A stretch of DNA of 64,000 nt from Macrotis lagotis (lineage: Eukaryota > Chordata > Mammalia > Peramelemorphia > Peramelidae). The translations under genes were made by a program, and so were the position numbers. The stretch's first letter is position 1; every line of letters starts with the position of its first letter. The notes below the pieces were generated by a model. It did not search any database, had not been told where the DNA came from, and worked only from the letters and a program-made list of their open reading frames with translations. The stretch lies in NCBI RefSeq assembly GCF_037893015.1, contig NC_133661.1, forward strand, positions 183,393,128 to 183,457,127, in the 5' to 3' direction. This document shows, piece after piece, positions 48,284 through 62,546 of this stretch.

Positions 48284-48641
48284 TGTTGGGGGCGGCTCTG
48301 GACCGGGACCACCTGAGTGGACCGTGAGACACCCAGAGGTCGGAACCTGCCTTCGGGTACTGGGATGGCCTCAGAGTGGGTTGGCTCCACCCTCAGGGCA
48401 GAACTCGGGAGGAGCGAGACCGCCTACTGGGAGGGATTAAAGAAAGGGATATATGGGCAGACATGGAAGGGCTCGGGGGATTCTTCATGTGACACCAATA
48501 AAGAAGTGAACCTCTCCTCGGGTGCTCTGCCTGGTTATTCTCCCCTCCTCCACCCCGGGTCGGGAGCCTGAGATGTCAGAAGACCCTGGATTAGGGTAAG
48601 TAGAGGGCGGTGGTCGGGGGACCATCCCAGGACCCTCAACA
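48284..48641 (+). repeat. 5' LTR
   Basis: 358 bp. It holds a TATA-like gatatatggg near 48449 and aataaa at 48497-48502. The latter is missing from the 3' LTR. Confidence 0.9.
48594..48601 (+). promoter_or_regulatory. Candidate major splice donor inside the LTR
   Basis: agggtaagt is a near-perfect donor in the last 50 bases of the LTR and is repeated in the 3' LTR at about 56013-56020. It would feed the env mRNA. Its placement inside the LTR instead of the leader is unusual. Confidence 0.5.
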
Positions 48642-48643
48642 GG

Positions 48644-48661
48644 TGGCGCCCGAACAGGGAC
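48644..48661 (+). other. Primer binding site, tRNA-Lys3
   Basis: tggcgcccgaacagggac lies two bases after the LTR and is the standard tRNA-Lys3 complement. Confidence 0.95.
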
Positions 48662-48699
48662 CGTCTAATTGGACCGCCTATCCCCTTAAGCGGGCTTAA

Positions 48700-51212
<2,513 letters not shown>

Positions 51213-53646
51213 ACAGTGGCCCCTTACCTCTGAAAAGCTTACCGCCCTGCGTCAGATAGTTGAGGAACTGGCTAATACAGACAAAATAGAACCAACCACC
51301 AGTCCATTTAATTCCCCTGTATTTGTTATAAAGAAAAAGTCTGGAAAGTGGAGAATGTTAATAGATTTAAGAGTGGTGAACGCTTGTATGGTCACCATGG
51401 GCTCTCTACAGCCTGGTCTTCCTTCACCAACAGCCATACCCAAAGGTTGGAAAATAAGTATAATAGATATTAAGGATTGCTTCTATAGTATCCCTCTACA
51501 CCCTCTAGATAAGGAGAAATTTGCCTTTTCTGTACCATCCATAAATCTACAGGAACCATACCTTAGGTATCAATTTCGGGTGCTTCCTCAAGGTATGGTG
51601 AATAGTCCTACTCTATGCCAGCTATATATTCAGAGTATTTTGCACCCAGTCCGGGAACAATATCCTAGTAGCATGATAATCCACTATATGGATGACATTC
51701 TCTTAGCAGATGCAAATGAAGGGCAGTTACAAAAGTTGCAATTTTCGGTTGTTAGTGCCCTAAATTCTCATGGCCTATATATAGCCCCGGAGAAGGTCCA
51801 AGAGAATCCTTCCTTTTCATATCTGGGACACTCACTCAATGATGGGTGTATAGCTTGCTGCCCCCCCCCCCCCAAATTGATATGAGTAAAATCAAAACCT
51901 TAAATGATTTTCAAAAATTAGTAGGTTCAATTCAGTGGCTTCGTGCTGTTATACCAATACCTGATTCTCTTCTAGCTCCCCTGTATAATATTCTGCCAGG
52001 GAATTCTGATTTATTATCTCCTAGAGTATGGACAGATGAGGCAAAGAGGGCCGTAAAATGAATCATGAATCTGTATAAATCTACTGTAGTACAAATTGAA
52101 CCTTTACATTCAATTTATTTTGTTATCCTAAATGACTGCACCCCTTTTGGATGTCTTTTTCAAACTCATGGAGTCCTTGAATGGCTGTATCCTCAGAAGC
52201 AAAAAACAGTGCTCCCCGATAAGTGGGAAAGCTATGGACAATTTTATCTCGTAGCTATAAAGCGCTGTTTACAGATTTTTGGCAGGTACCCAATCATTAC
52301 CAATCCCTTTTCAGAGTTGACATTACAACAGCTTGCCACCACCTCGCCCACTTGGGCCATAGTAATGGTGACTTGTCAATTCAAAAGAATCACCTTTCCA
52401 CCGGTCATTCGAGCCTTTGTTCCCCTACCTTTGAAGAAACCAATGTCCCTTATATCCCTTGAACCCGTAAGAGGGCTGAATGTATTTACAGATGCTACTA
52501 AGCACTCTAAAGCATCTGTATATATTCCAAAGTATAAAATATTAAAAGTATTCTGTACTCCTTATACTTCTGCTCAAAAGAATGAGCTATATGCTATTCA
52601 ACAAGCTCTCCTTTTATGCTCTACAGAACCTATGAACTTGATAACTGATAGCCTGTATTGTGCCCAGGCTCTTTTGAGATTGCCATATGCTAGTATCCAC
52701 AGAAAATCTGCTATAGTTGAATTGCTTTCTACAGTGCAAAAGTTATTATTGGATCGCAAATATCCTATTTATGTAATGCATATTTGATCCCATCAATCAG
52801 TTTCTGGCCCACTTTATTATGGTAATGCAGTTGCTGATAGGGCATTGATTGGCTCAATATTTTCATCTGCCGACCTAGCACACCAAAAATATCACCTCTC
52901 TGCTCGGTCTTTAAGAATTCTCTATGGCCTTACCAAAGAACAAGCACGTCAAATAGTGAAACGGTGTTCGGCTTGCGCACCTTTCCGCCCACCCCCCAAA
53001 GATGTGACAGTAAACCCTCATGGTGATAGACCCAATTCATTATGGCAAATGGACGTTACACATATGGGCTCAACTCTAATTCATGTTTCTATTGACACCT
53101 TTTCTAACTTTATCATGGCCTCAATACAGGCTAAGGAGACCACATGTGCCGTTATTGAACACTTATACACTCAATTTTCTGTTTTTGGTGTTCCAGCAGC
53201 TTTGAAGACAGACAATGGGCCTGCCTATACTTCCTCCTCCTTTAAGGCCTTTTGTGGGGAGTTCAACATACAGCATATCACTGGCCTTCCCTATAACCCT
53301 ACTGGCCAGGCCATAGTAGAAAGAGCAAATCGCACACTGAAAGTTACTATGCTTAAACAAAAAGGGGGAGTTAGGTGTAATAGAGTCACTAGAGGAGAAT
53401 TAGCATTAACCATTTATACCATCAATTTTTTGCATTTCTGTGATGATGGCACGACTGCTGCTATGAGATACTTAGGAGGCTTAGACCAAGGTGTCAACCC
53501 TCAGAGCCCAGGCAAGACAAGCTTGCCTCAGGTTCCGCGTACCTGCTTATCAGGAGCCAGAGTCTATTGGAGGGATCCAACAGGCAAGTGGCACGGACCT
53601 GGAACAGTACAGAGCAGAGGTCAGGGATATCTTTCAATTTTACCAG

Positions 53647-55651
53647 ATGCAGAAAATGAAGAAATTTGGGTGCCCAGCCGAAGGGTGCAGGAAGTCCTTC
53701 ATGAGACCACCGATACGAAGACGTCGGGGGCATCGAGGACGGAAACGTCCATGCAAGCAGAGAATAATTAGAAGGGGTCCTCTTTTGGCTGTCGTTCTGT
53801 TACTGCAACTCCTCCAAGCACCGACAACAGCTGCGTTGCCTTTTGGAAAATATAGCAAGTGGTACAATCTTACTTCGGCCATCCAACGGGAAAAGGATGA
53901 ACAAGGGACTCAGTATTGGGTCGTCTAGAGGGCTCCCCACCCTCCGTGTTATAGGGTGGGGAAACCAAGCCATACCATTGGCGCTGCATGGGAATGCAAC
54001 TGCTGTGGTGGGCGTGCCTGAGCCCGATCCATTGTTCACCCCCATGGAGCGGAAGCTTTCCTCAGCCCTTTCACTAATATCTCTTACTCCGCCTATCTGT
54101 TTAGTGGCAAAGCCACTAAATGGACAGTGGCCCGGCGGCAATACTTCCCATTTCCAAGACAACGGAACCTCTGTTAGACAACATTGCCTGCTTCTTGTGC
54201 CTTATAACAGCACCGAAGTGCCGTCTCCAACTTCTGCCTTAGAAAATCACACTGTTTCAGTCAATTTGACATTCCTAGCCATTGAATAATTATATCCTAT
54301 AGACAATTCCTCTTATTCTAATTCAACGCTGCCTTCACATCTTTTACCACCGTGCCCTAAGGGTCATTCACAAGTATTCAGTCCCCTGATACCATGTTCC
54401 ACCTGTGTCCCCGCCATGGCCCCTCTGGGCCTGCCCAATGGCACTGAACTGTGGTTTTGGAATAGACCAGATAATGGGACAAGTTATGCACGAAGAGCCT
54501 CTCCTTCTCCAATTGCTTTGCCCTTCAAAAAATTGCATCCTGACATATGGAAGATAGGACTGGCATTGGGTGGTCTCAATGCCTCCCTCCCCCTGTGGCC
54601 GTGTCCTGACATCACTACGAATTGTCGTGACTTTACCTTCCAAACTTGGCATTCCATTTTTGGAAACCTTAATAGCTCCTGTCACCACACTGGAGATGGG
54701 ACGGACCAGTTGTGTTATGGCTTAAGCGCCACCCTCCATGCGCCACGCCATGCGCTTTTCTTCCTTTGTCCTCTTGCTACCCTCACTATCGTACAGGAAG
54801 GAGACACAGCTGGTCTTTCCCTTTTTAATATCACTTGTGATGAGCCAATTCTTACAAACATTCTTCGGCACAATCATTCTGGCTACGCTGTATTTTTGGG
54901 CATCTCCCCCCGTATCAACTGCTACCTGTTAAGGCAGAAAGTTTTGCATTGTCCCCCTCGGATAATATGTTTCACAAATTGTACCGCACATTCCGTGAAA
55001 AAACGGTGTCACGCCAAAAAAGGGATGGGCTTGGGGATGGTCTTGGGCTAGTGAATTTGGCGGTGGAATTGTATGAAGAATGGCAAATTAATCAATTGGA
55101 ATCGGGGTTATCACTTTTAGCTTCCACATTACAAACATTCATGACTAATCAAGCCTCCCTTTGGACCTACCAGAAGCATATTGATGAACTTCTTCAAAGC
55201 CAGCTTACTGTTGTAGAAAGTACTGTAATATGGTTAGGAGATCAATTGGCCCTTCTAGAAGGATACATGAGGTTGCAATGTCACTATAGATATGTCCCAC
55301 TATGTGTACTCAATCTCCCCGTTAACATGTCAATTTTCCCTAAGGATTGGCAAAGGGTGCGAAGGACCTTGCAAGGGGCAATGTTGGCATATAACACTTC
55401 CAGTGACATCCAACAATTAGAGATGCTTGTAGCCCAGGTGAACAATATTTCGGCTCACTTTCAGAAAGAGTGGGATCACCAGGGAGAATCATTGATTGAT
55501 TGGTTTACTAATGCTTTATCACCAGGGAGAATCATTGATTGATTGGTTTACTAATGCTTTCAGTTTTCATTGGCTGTATTCTGTTTTACCTGCTATTGGA
55601 ATCTTCCTCTTATTGTGCCTTTTCCTTCCGTGCCTATTAAGATTGCTATGA
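53647..55651 (+). pseudogene. env: Env glycoprotein, broken in several places
   Basis: The likely start is one of the ATGs at 53647, 53656 or 53701, overlapping the pol end. The leader has a very basic run RRRRGHRGRKRPCK, then the hydrophobic GPLLAVVLLLQLLQ. The SU frame changes from frame 1 to frame 2 near 53900, with a TAG at 53926. N-glycosylation sites such as NGTELW, NGTSY and NASLP occur, with a TAA at 54287-54289. It returns to frame 1 near 54950-55050, by an RQKR furin-type site. The TM ectodomain has heptads (QSQLTVVESTVIWLGDQLAL) and a CHYRYVPLC loop. A 43-bp duplication at 55475-55560 shifts the frame again before the membrane anchor (GIFLLLCLFLPCLL), which ends at 55651. No functional Env is possible. 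Confidence 0.85.
55475..55560 (+). repeat. 43-bp perfect tandem duplication in env TM
   Basis: Two copies, 55475-55517 and 55518-55560, each beginning atcaccagggagaatcattg. The length is not a multiple of three. Confidence 0.95.
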
Positions 55652-55734
55652 TGTATCTTCCTGAAATCGTTGGAGGCCCTTAAGGCGGATCTTTTAGCCC
55701 CTTGCCACCGCCAGGTGGATTCCCCTGTTTAAAC

Positions 55735-55747
55735 AAAAAGGGGGAGT
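55735..55747 (+). other. Polypurine tract
   Basis: aaaaagggggagt directly before the 3' LTR. Confidence 0.85.
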
Positions 55748-56060
55748 TGTTGGGGGCGGCTCTGGACCGGGACCACCTGAGTGGACCGTGAGACACCCAG
55801 AGGTCGGAACCTGCCTTCGGGTACTGGGATGGCCTCAGAGTGGGTTGGCTCCACCCTCAGGGCAGAACTCGGGAGGAGCGAGACCGCCTACTGGGAGGGA
55901 TTAAAGAAAGGGATATAAGGGCAGACACGGAAGGGCTCGGGTGCTCTGCCTGGTTATTCTCCCCTCCCCCACCCCGGGTGGGGAGCCTGAGACGTCAGAA
56001 GACCCTGGATTAGGGTAAGTAGAGGGCGGTGGTCGGGGGACCATCCCAGGAGCCTCGACA
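55748..56060 (+). repeat. 3' LTR, 45 bp shorter than the 5' LTR
   Basis: It lacks the 45 bp between two ctcggg repeats, including the aataaa signal. Confidence 0.92.
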
Positions 56061-56679
56061 GTATGGTACTGGAGGAACATTCCTTGGAGAATCACTAGGA
56101 GCTAGGCACTCTGATTTTCCCATGGACACTGTAAAATATAAAGAAAAGTGTTGCCAATTCTGAATGATCAGGCAGTGGGGAGTTGACATGTAAGTAGAGT
56201 TTGGATATATGGACATAAACCAGTAATCTGATGTAATGAAAAGGTCATTTGTTGTTTAACAAATGCTTGTACCAATCACAGAACTGGATTTAAAACTCTT
56301 AGTTCATTTTGGTTCAGCTCAATTCAACTTCATCAAATGAGCATTTATGAAGTACCTACTATATAGAAGGCACTTTTCTAGGTTCTTGAAATAAATGCAA
56401 ATATAGAAACAGTGCTTGCTTTCAAAGAGCTTTCAGTGTCCTTGGAAGAAATTATAAATACAATTGTATTTATACATTTTATTATAAATTAAAATTAATT
56501 TCTTATAACTGTAAAATAAACTAAGTTCAAAGTAATTTTGGTAGGAAGATTATTGACAACTTAGTGTTTGGCAGCATCAGGACTGGTATTTGAATTAAGC
56601 CTTGAATGGATCTAAGGAGTCTAAGAAATGGAGGTGAATTGGAAGAAAATTCTAACCCTTAGTGGCTGTCTTATAATGA

Positions 56680-56915
56680 TAACATTAGCATTTTAATAAA
56701 AATAATGATAGCTCAGTTATGAATGGCTTTATGTTCATAACAGTTCAGTGGGATAGCTAATGCAAATACTATTACCCCTATTTTACAGATAAATAAATTG
56801 AAGCTCACTGATTTGTTCAGGGTTGCACAGATAGTATTGAAACCAGATTCACATTCTGATCTTTGGACTCTAAATACCATGATGCTCTTTCCACCACATT
56901 ACACTGCTTCTCTGA
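56680..56915 (+). repeat. MIR relic, duplicon C copy
   Basis: 'ctattttacagataaataaa' and following sequence match 4190-4440. Confidence 0.65.
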
Positions 56916-56999
56916 ATCCAGTAAACTTAGTGGCAAGTTGTTATAGATCTGGGCTGACCTCTTTGGTTTGGTAGAAATCACTTAGAGAAATCCAGAAGT

Positions 57000-57167
57000 T
57001 TTTTTTTTTTTAGGTTTTTTTTTAGTTTTTGCAAGGCAAGAGGGTTAAGTGGCTTGCCCAAGGCCACACAGCTAGGTAATTATTAAGTGTCTGAGGCTGG
57101 ATTTGACCTCAGGTACTCCTGACTCCAGGGCTGGTGCTCTATCCATTGTACCACTTAGCTGCCCCTA
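57000..57167 (-). mobile_element. WSINE1-like SINE
   Basis: T-rich start, 'gggttaagtggcttgcccaa', end 'ccacttagctgcccct'. It is absent from copies A and B at this place. Confidence 0.88.
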
Positions 57168-57654
57168 GGAATTGGTTTTGGTTTGGTCACTCATTCTGCA
57201 CAGTAATCTTTTGTGTTATCCTCTATTTTCAGATCATAATGAATCATTGTAATTCAGTATCTCCTTTAGGGAAGATACAGGAGCCCCAGTGATGCCAGTC
57301 CATTCAATAATCAATGATTTTGAGCCCTCAAGCTTTACAGTAGTGTTTTAAGAGACTCCCCCTCATTTTTCAGTGTGTTCCCATATTCCCACTCATGGTT
57401 CTATCTGGATGCCTGGAAATTAAAAATATAAGAAAATGAAAACCTAATGTAACCCAGCATTTCACTACTGTCAAACTCTAAAAAACAGATCCTTGCAGCT
57501 GTATATTGACTTAGAAACCACAAGTTAACATTATCTACATTAAATTTTTATTTGTTTTGTTCAACATTTTCTATGTATATCATAATATATCTGATCCTCT
57601 GGAGTTTTTGCTTGCTGCATGGGGCCCACTAAGGATGAATTTGACACTTTTGCT

Positions 57655-57905
57655 CTAAAAGATAAAATGCAGTTAGGTGGTACAGTGACTAGATTTCCAA
57701 ACCTGAACTTTTCATCTGGCTTCAGATTCTTATTAGCTGTATGATCCTGGGCAAGCCACTTAATCCTATTTTTCTCTCTTTTTACATCTATAAATTCGTC
57801 TGTAGAAGAGAATAAGAAACCACTCCAGTATCTTTTCCAAGAAAACCCCTAAATGCAGTGATAAAATATTGGATACAACTTAGAATGCCTCAACAGCAAC
57901 AATAA
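57655..57905 (+). mobile_element. MAR1-like SINE, duplicon C copy
   Basis: 'gggcaagccacttaatccta' and 'aagaaaccactccagtatct'. It is the counterpart of 5300-5600. Confidence 0.65.
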
Positions 57906-58539
57906 AGACCCATGAGGGCAAACTTTTTTTAATTTCTATCTTTGTATTCTAAGCACCCAGCACGTATAGTTCTTAACAAGAGTTTATCAATCCATTCAAA
58001 ATAATGACCTTGGAAAAGAGTCAGAATAAAGATGAGCCCTATCCCAAAGAGCTTGTTGGTGATTTGAAGTCATGCTTGTGAATGAATATCTGAGAAATAA
58101 GGCTTGTTTCCTTTAACAGCCTATTTATTTAATCTGTAAAATAAAGATAACAACCTATAGTAGATGGTTCATAGGTTGTTATTATGAGATTCAAAGCTAA
58201 AGCACTATATGGATATCATTTATTATTATTATTATTATTGTTATTATTATTATTGTTATTATTGTCTTGTTGTTGATGCTGTTACTGACTTTTCACTTAG
58301 CACAGGCTGAAGATCCTGGCAAATCAGGTGGTAGTCCAGAGCTACATGTATAAAAGGAATTCCCAAATTGTATCTCTTAAAGAAATTCTTTGTCTATATA
58401 TATCTATATCTATATTTATCTAGAATACATAGTGCAAATATGCTAATTTTTTTAGCTATATTTGTAACTTAAAAATTCAAATGTTTATTTTGAACCTCAA
58501 GATTCCAGTATCTCTAGAACTGGTCCTGACTAGGGGAAC

Positions 58540-58720
58540 TGGCTTAGTTCCCTTTAGGATAAAGTCTAAACAATACTATCAGCTACTCAAAGATGATTAC
58601 CACCTATGTGTCCCTGGGCAAATTCCTTAATCTCTCTAGACCTAAATTTCCTCATGTGTAAAATGAAAAAGTTGGATCAGATAGCCTCTGAGGTCCCTTC
58701 CAACTTCAAATCTTAGTCCT
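58540..58720 (+). repeat. MIR-like relic, duplicon C copy
   Basis: 'aattccttaatctctctaga' and 'gcctctgaggtcccttccaa'. Confidence 0.6.
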
Positions 58721-59116
58721 AGAATACATCTATATGTTTGAGTATATACTCACTTAAGTTGGTGGCAATGCATCTAGAAGTAAATGCCAATGAATGACCA
58801 TATATAAGCATAGGAAGGTTGCAATCCACATTTCCATTTGAGCTTAAGTACACCTTTCTGGGAATAGTTAGGTGGGCTCAACCTAAATGCAGTAGTTAAG
58901 GCCATTTGTAGTTAGGGGCTTTTCTCTTTCTATGCAAAGGTTTTAGCGAATGAAGTGAAACAGCTACATGCCTCTTTCTATTGTTCCAGGGAGGTGGGAA
59001 GGATTTGGAAGGTAGTTAGATGAAACTTATGACAATGATGAAACTCCTACAATGCTATAAATCCCACTCCTACTCTTTCCATCTTATTTTTTCCAAGTAG
59101 AAGTTGCTGGAGGATG

Positions 59117-59439
59117 AGTGTCACCAATTTAAAATTGAGAGTTCTTGAAAGTGAAACAATTTGCATATAACCCTGGAGTTTTAAAGCCACTCAGGATTTA
59201 TTATACAAGTCTGAAAAATTGACAGATTGAAAGCTGTTCTCCTCCTGGAGAAGCAGTAAGAAGCTTGAGGACAGGTTAAATAGCAAAGGACCAGGCCAGG
59301 TACCTGAGGGGAAAAGAAAGTGAAAAGCAAAATAGCCAGGGCACCTGACTGAGAGAAAGTCATAAGAGCTGGCTTAGGCTGGCCACATGGCAGAGAGGTC
59401 CATAGTTCTCCAGCAGATCTAGACCAGGAACATGCGACA
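59117..59439 (-). repeat. Solo-LTR-like sequence
   Basis: The minus strand runs from tgtcgcatgttcctgg to aattggtgaca, with aataaa near the middle and 'gcttctccaggaggagaa'. It is related to the LTR at 30221-30334 plus 33446-33485. No clear target-site duplication, so the ends are tentative. Confidence 0.5.
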
Positions 59440-59447
59440 CTACTTTA

Positions 59448-59451
<4 letters not shown>

Positions 59452-59507
<56 letters not shown>
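59452..59507. repeat. (GA)n microsatellite
   Basis: About 28 GA units. Confidence 0.95.
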
Positions 59508-59509
<2 letters not shown>

Positions 59510-59511
<2 letters not shown>

Positions 59512-61150
59512 CATCCTTGCAAGGTGAAGGGAGGATGAAGAAGGGAGAGTGAGAGAGTCAGCTTTTCTTCCAGTTTGATTTAAATGCACTTCTGTAATGG
59601 GTTGGACAAGGATGGTGCTTGGGGAATGGTCTAGCACCTGACTTCAAGTATTCTTCAATAGGCAAGCTACATGCTGATCTTTCCTGTCCCAAAGTGCATG
59701 ACCTCTAAGTGTAGCATGTCATTTCCTGTCATGCCAATGCAAGCTTGACCCATCAGTTGCCAAGATCAGGTAGACTAGATAATAGAAAGTGGAGGAAGGG
59801 GAACCAGCTGAGGTTTGATCCATCTTGTTGGATTCACATTTAACAATGGAGACACACAACCGGGACTTCCCCAGATAGGTTCAGACAATATTTTTCCTTC
59901 TACAAAATTTGTTTCTAATCACATCTCCTATGTCCATAACTCCCTGAATCATATTCCTTCCACCTTAAATGATTGGAACCCAGATTCATCTGGGCCTTTC
60001 AGGGCCCATTTAGATAGAATCTATTTCAGTGGGAACTCAATTGAGTCAAAGTCCACAGGATGGTGGTGACAGGACTGGGTATGGCTGATGGCTGGTATCT
60101 TGTAGAGGCTAATATTGAAATGTACAGCTGGTAACCTAGAGAAATGAAACTCAGAAAAAAGATTAAACAAACAAAACCAGAGAGGGCCATTTAACAGAGG
60201 CCCAGTAAGTAAGAAAAAACTAGGTCTATAATGAACAACAATTGTACTTTACGATCTTAAGCCAAAATCAGAATGCTTTTCATAAGAACATGGATTCCAA
60301 TATAATACAGATTCATTAAAGGTTGCCACATTGAGTTGTAACCAAAAGCTCAAGAATGATGTAAGAACTGCACATGTCCAATAAGTAGTTTGCAGTAAAA
60401 TTTTCTATTTTACCTTTAGCCATGTTTAGAATGAATAAAAATTCTAGCAGAAGAATGGATCTCTCCTTTAAAGCAATTAAAAAAAATAGATCAATAGGCA
60501 TTATCCTGATATAAGTAGTCATGTAACTAACTGATTTATGACAGGCACATTGCAATCACAAAGAGATGAAACATTAAGCTGCCCAGTCCAATTTACAAAA
60601 ATTTGAAATGGATAATTTTTTCCTATTTTATCTTATTTTAAATAACAAATGTTAGTAAATTACTCTAGTCATATACACACACACATATGAATATGTATAT
60701 ACATACACACATATTCCCTTTTATAAACACTTGTTGGAAGACAAAAGTTTTCAAACTTTCTGAGTCAAAGTGATCTTGAGAAATTGCTGACAAGGTATTT
60801 TTGAGCCTTCTATAATTCACAGAACAAATCTTTACAATCTGATGGTAAGGAACTAACTCATTAGATCAAACTTCAATTCATTCATTCTGTTTGCTATCAA
60901 CAAGGCAATTCTAAATTCCCAAAAGTTCAGTTTGAATCAGTCCTTATACAAAAGCTTTACATTACCTTGTACAGAAAATACAGGCATCATAACTGACCAC
61001 TCACATTCATGCAAGATAATATTCAAAATCCCAGTCTTATTAATTAAAATAGGTTGGACACAATTGTTATCAATATTGGATTAACATTAAAACTAGCTCA
61101 CAGATAAGAATATTTCACAAAAGTATTCGTCACAAAGCTTCTAAATTACA
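59510..61150. other. Unassigned host sequence
   Basis: No gene is supported. A short CA/TA tract lies at 60670-60712. The open frames 59815-60069 and 60316-60555 have no family features. Confidence 0.45.
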
Positions 61151-61156
61151 AACAAC

Positions 61157-61325
61157 ACACATTCTTTTCTTTTTCTTTTTTGCAAGACAATGGGGTTAAG
61201 TGACTTGCCCAAGGTCACACAACTAGGTAAATATTAAGTGTCTGAAGTTGGATTTGAACTCAGGTCCTCCTGACTCCAGGGCTGGTGCTCTATCCACTGT
61301 ACTGCCTAGCTGCCCTGCCCCCCCC
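61157..61325 (-). mobile_element. WSINE1-like SINE
   Basis: T-rich start, 'caatggggttaagtgacttg' and 'ctgcctagctgccctg'. Confidence 0.88.
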
Positions 61326-61439
61326 ATACCTTCAAGTGAAAGTGGGAATTTAGTTTTTCTAATTTAGAGAGCCAGGAGTAGCTCATTTGATGATTGAACT
61401 GAGTTTATTTATTTATGGCTATCTATTTGTCTGAATGGG

Positions 61440-61907
61440 ATAAAGTCTGAGATTTCTTCAGTAGAATATTATAGATTAGAAATAGTTAAAGCCGTGTGCT
61501 ATTTCCCTTCTGCCCCTCCTCCTCTGACAAGCAATTTTATGTTACCTTGACCAGAATGTAAAGAGTAAACTGACCTTGTCTTATCTGGACTGAAGTCCAG
61601 ATGGTTCTATATTCCTTGTCCTGGAGGGGGAGAACTTGTCTCTGTTTGAATTATATACTTATTCTTTAGAGTAATTTATACATATAGATTGTGAAGACCA
61701 CATTCCTCACTAATGAGGATGGGTCAGTGGCAGGGTGGATCGTGCTAGGATAAATGGATCTTGGATTTGTTGCTCTTTACTCCTTTTCTCTCTCCATGTT
61801 TAAGATGGAACAAGGGGGTCCAGTTCTTCAGAACTGAATAAAAGTTTTCTCTTCATACCTTGACAACGCTCTGATTTTTATTTAATCAGGTAAACTCATC
61901 CCACACA
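61440..61907 (+). repeat. 5' LTR of a gammaretrovirus-like (class I) ERV
   Basis: It has 'gaataaaagttttctcttca' (polyadenylation signal at 61838) and a U5 ending in 'catcccacaca' just before a tRNA-Pro-like primer site. The left end is uncertain. Confidence 0.6.
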
Positions 61908-61909
61908 GC

Positions 61910-61928
61910 TGGGGGCTTGTCTCAGGAT
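61910..61928 (+). other. Primer binding site, tRNA-Pro-like
   Basis: tgggggcttgtctcaggat differs by a few bases from the tRNA-Pro complement used by gammaretroviruses. Confidence 0.7.
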
Positions 61929-62285
61929 TATATGCCCATTGGGGACCATTGCTTTCTCAGAACTTGGCAAAAAGGTGCCACTGCCCAGGATTTGGCAGTT
62001 TGTTATTTTCTGGGAGTCTTAGTTTCCCCTCTGTGCAAGTGACTCCAAATGGAGATACTAGGTAGGAAGAGAAAAGCAAATCTGAGGCCAAACCTGACTG
62101 ATCAGTGGGGCCAGCAGTTGGTAAATCTGCACAGGCCCAAAGATAAGACCTTAGAATTTGCTAGATTCCTTGGAGGGTCAGGACTATTTGGGTGACTGAG
62201 GGTTGGGGGTGACCCCACTGTATTGGGTGTAAGAGACTTGGATCTAAGGGCACTTGATCCTGAGAGGTCTCTGTCAATATTTAAA

Positions 62286-62546
62286 ATGGGAAGAGCTCAG
62301 TCCAGGCCTTCCCCCTCAGAAAATAAGGGAAATGGGGATAAGGAGATTGAGGTACCTGTGAATAGTCCATTAGGGAGAAGATTAAGTGATTGGGATAAGT
62401 TACCAAAATATAAAGGGAAAAGTAAGAAGAAAATTATAAACTCTCCCCTCACTGCATTCCTGAGACATAAGGAATTTGCCATTGGCCTGTGTTTGTTGAT
62501 ATATGTTGAAATTGTCAGTTTGGAAAATTTTGTTGCGTTTGTGTGA
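62286..62546 (+). pseudogene. gag: Gag N-terminus (matrix) of the class I ERV, broken
   Basis: The ATG at 62286 gives MGRAQSRPSPSENKGN, with a myristoylation-type Gly2, about 360 nt after the primer site as in gammaretroviruses. A basic stretch KGKSKKKIINS follows, and the frame then ends at 62546. The in-frame upstream ATG at 62223 adds 21 residues without clear meaning. No intact capsid is found downstream. Confidence 0.6.

Larger units (their letters stand above)
56061..59100 (+). repeat. Duplicon copy C, right part
   Basis: It aligns with 3430-7060 through the MIR (56680-56915), the 'ttaagagactccccctcatt' block near 57347, the MAR1-like SINE (57655-57905), a MIR (58540-58720) and the 'aagtacacctttctgggaat' block near 58847. 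A private SINE sits at 57000-57167. A (TTA)n run lies at 58215-58262. No gene is seen. Confidence 0.75.
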
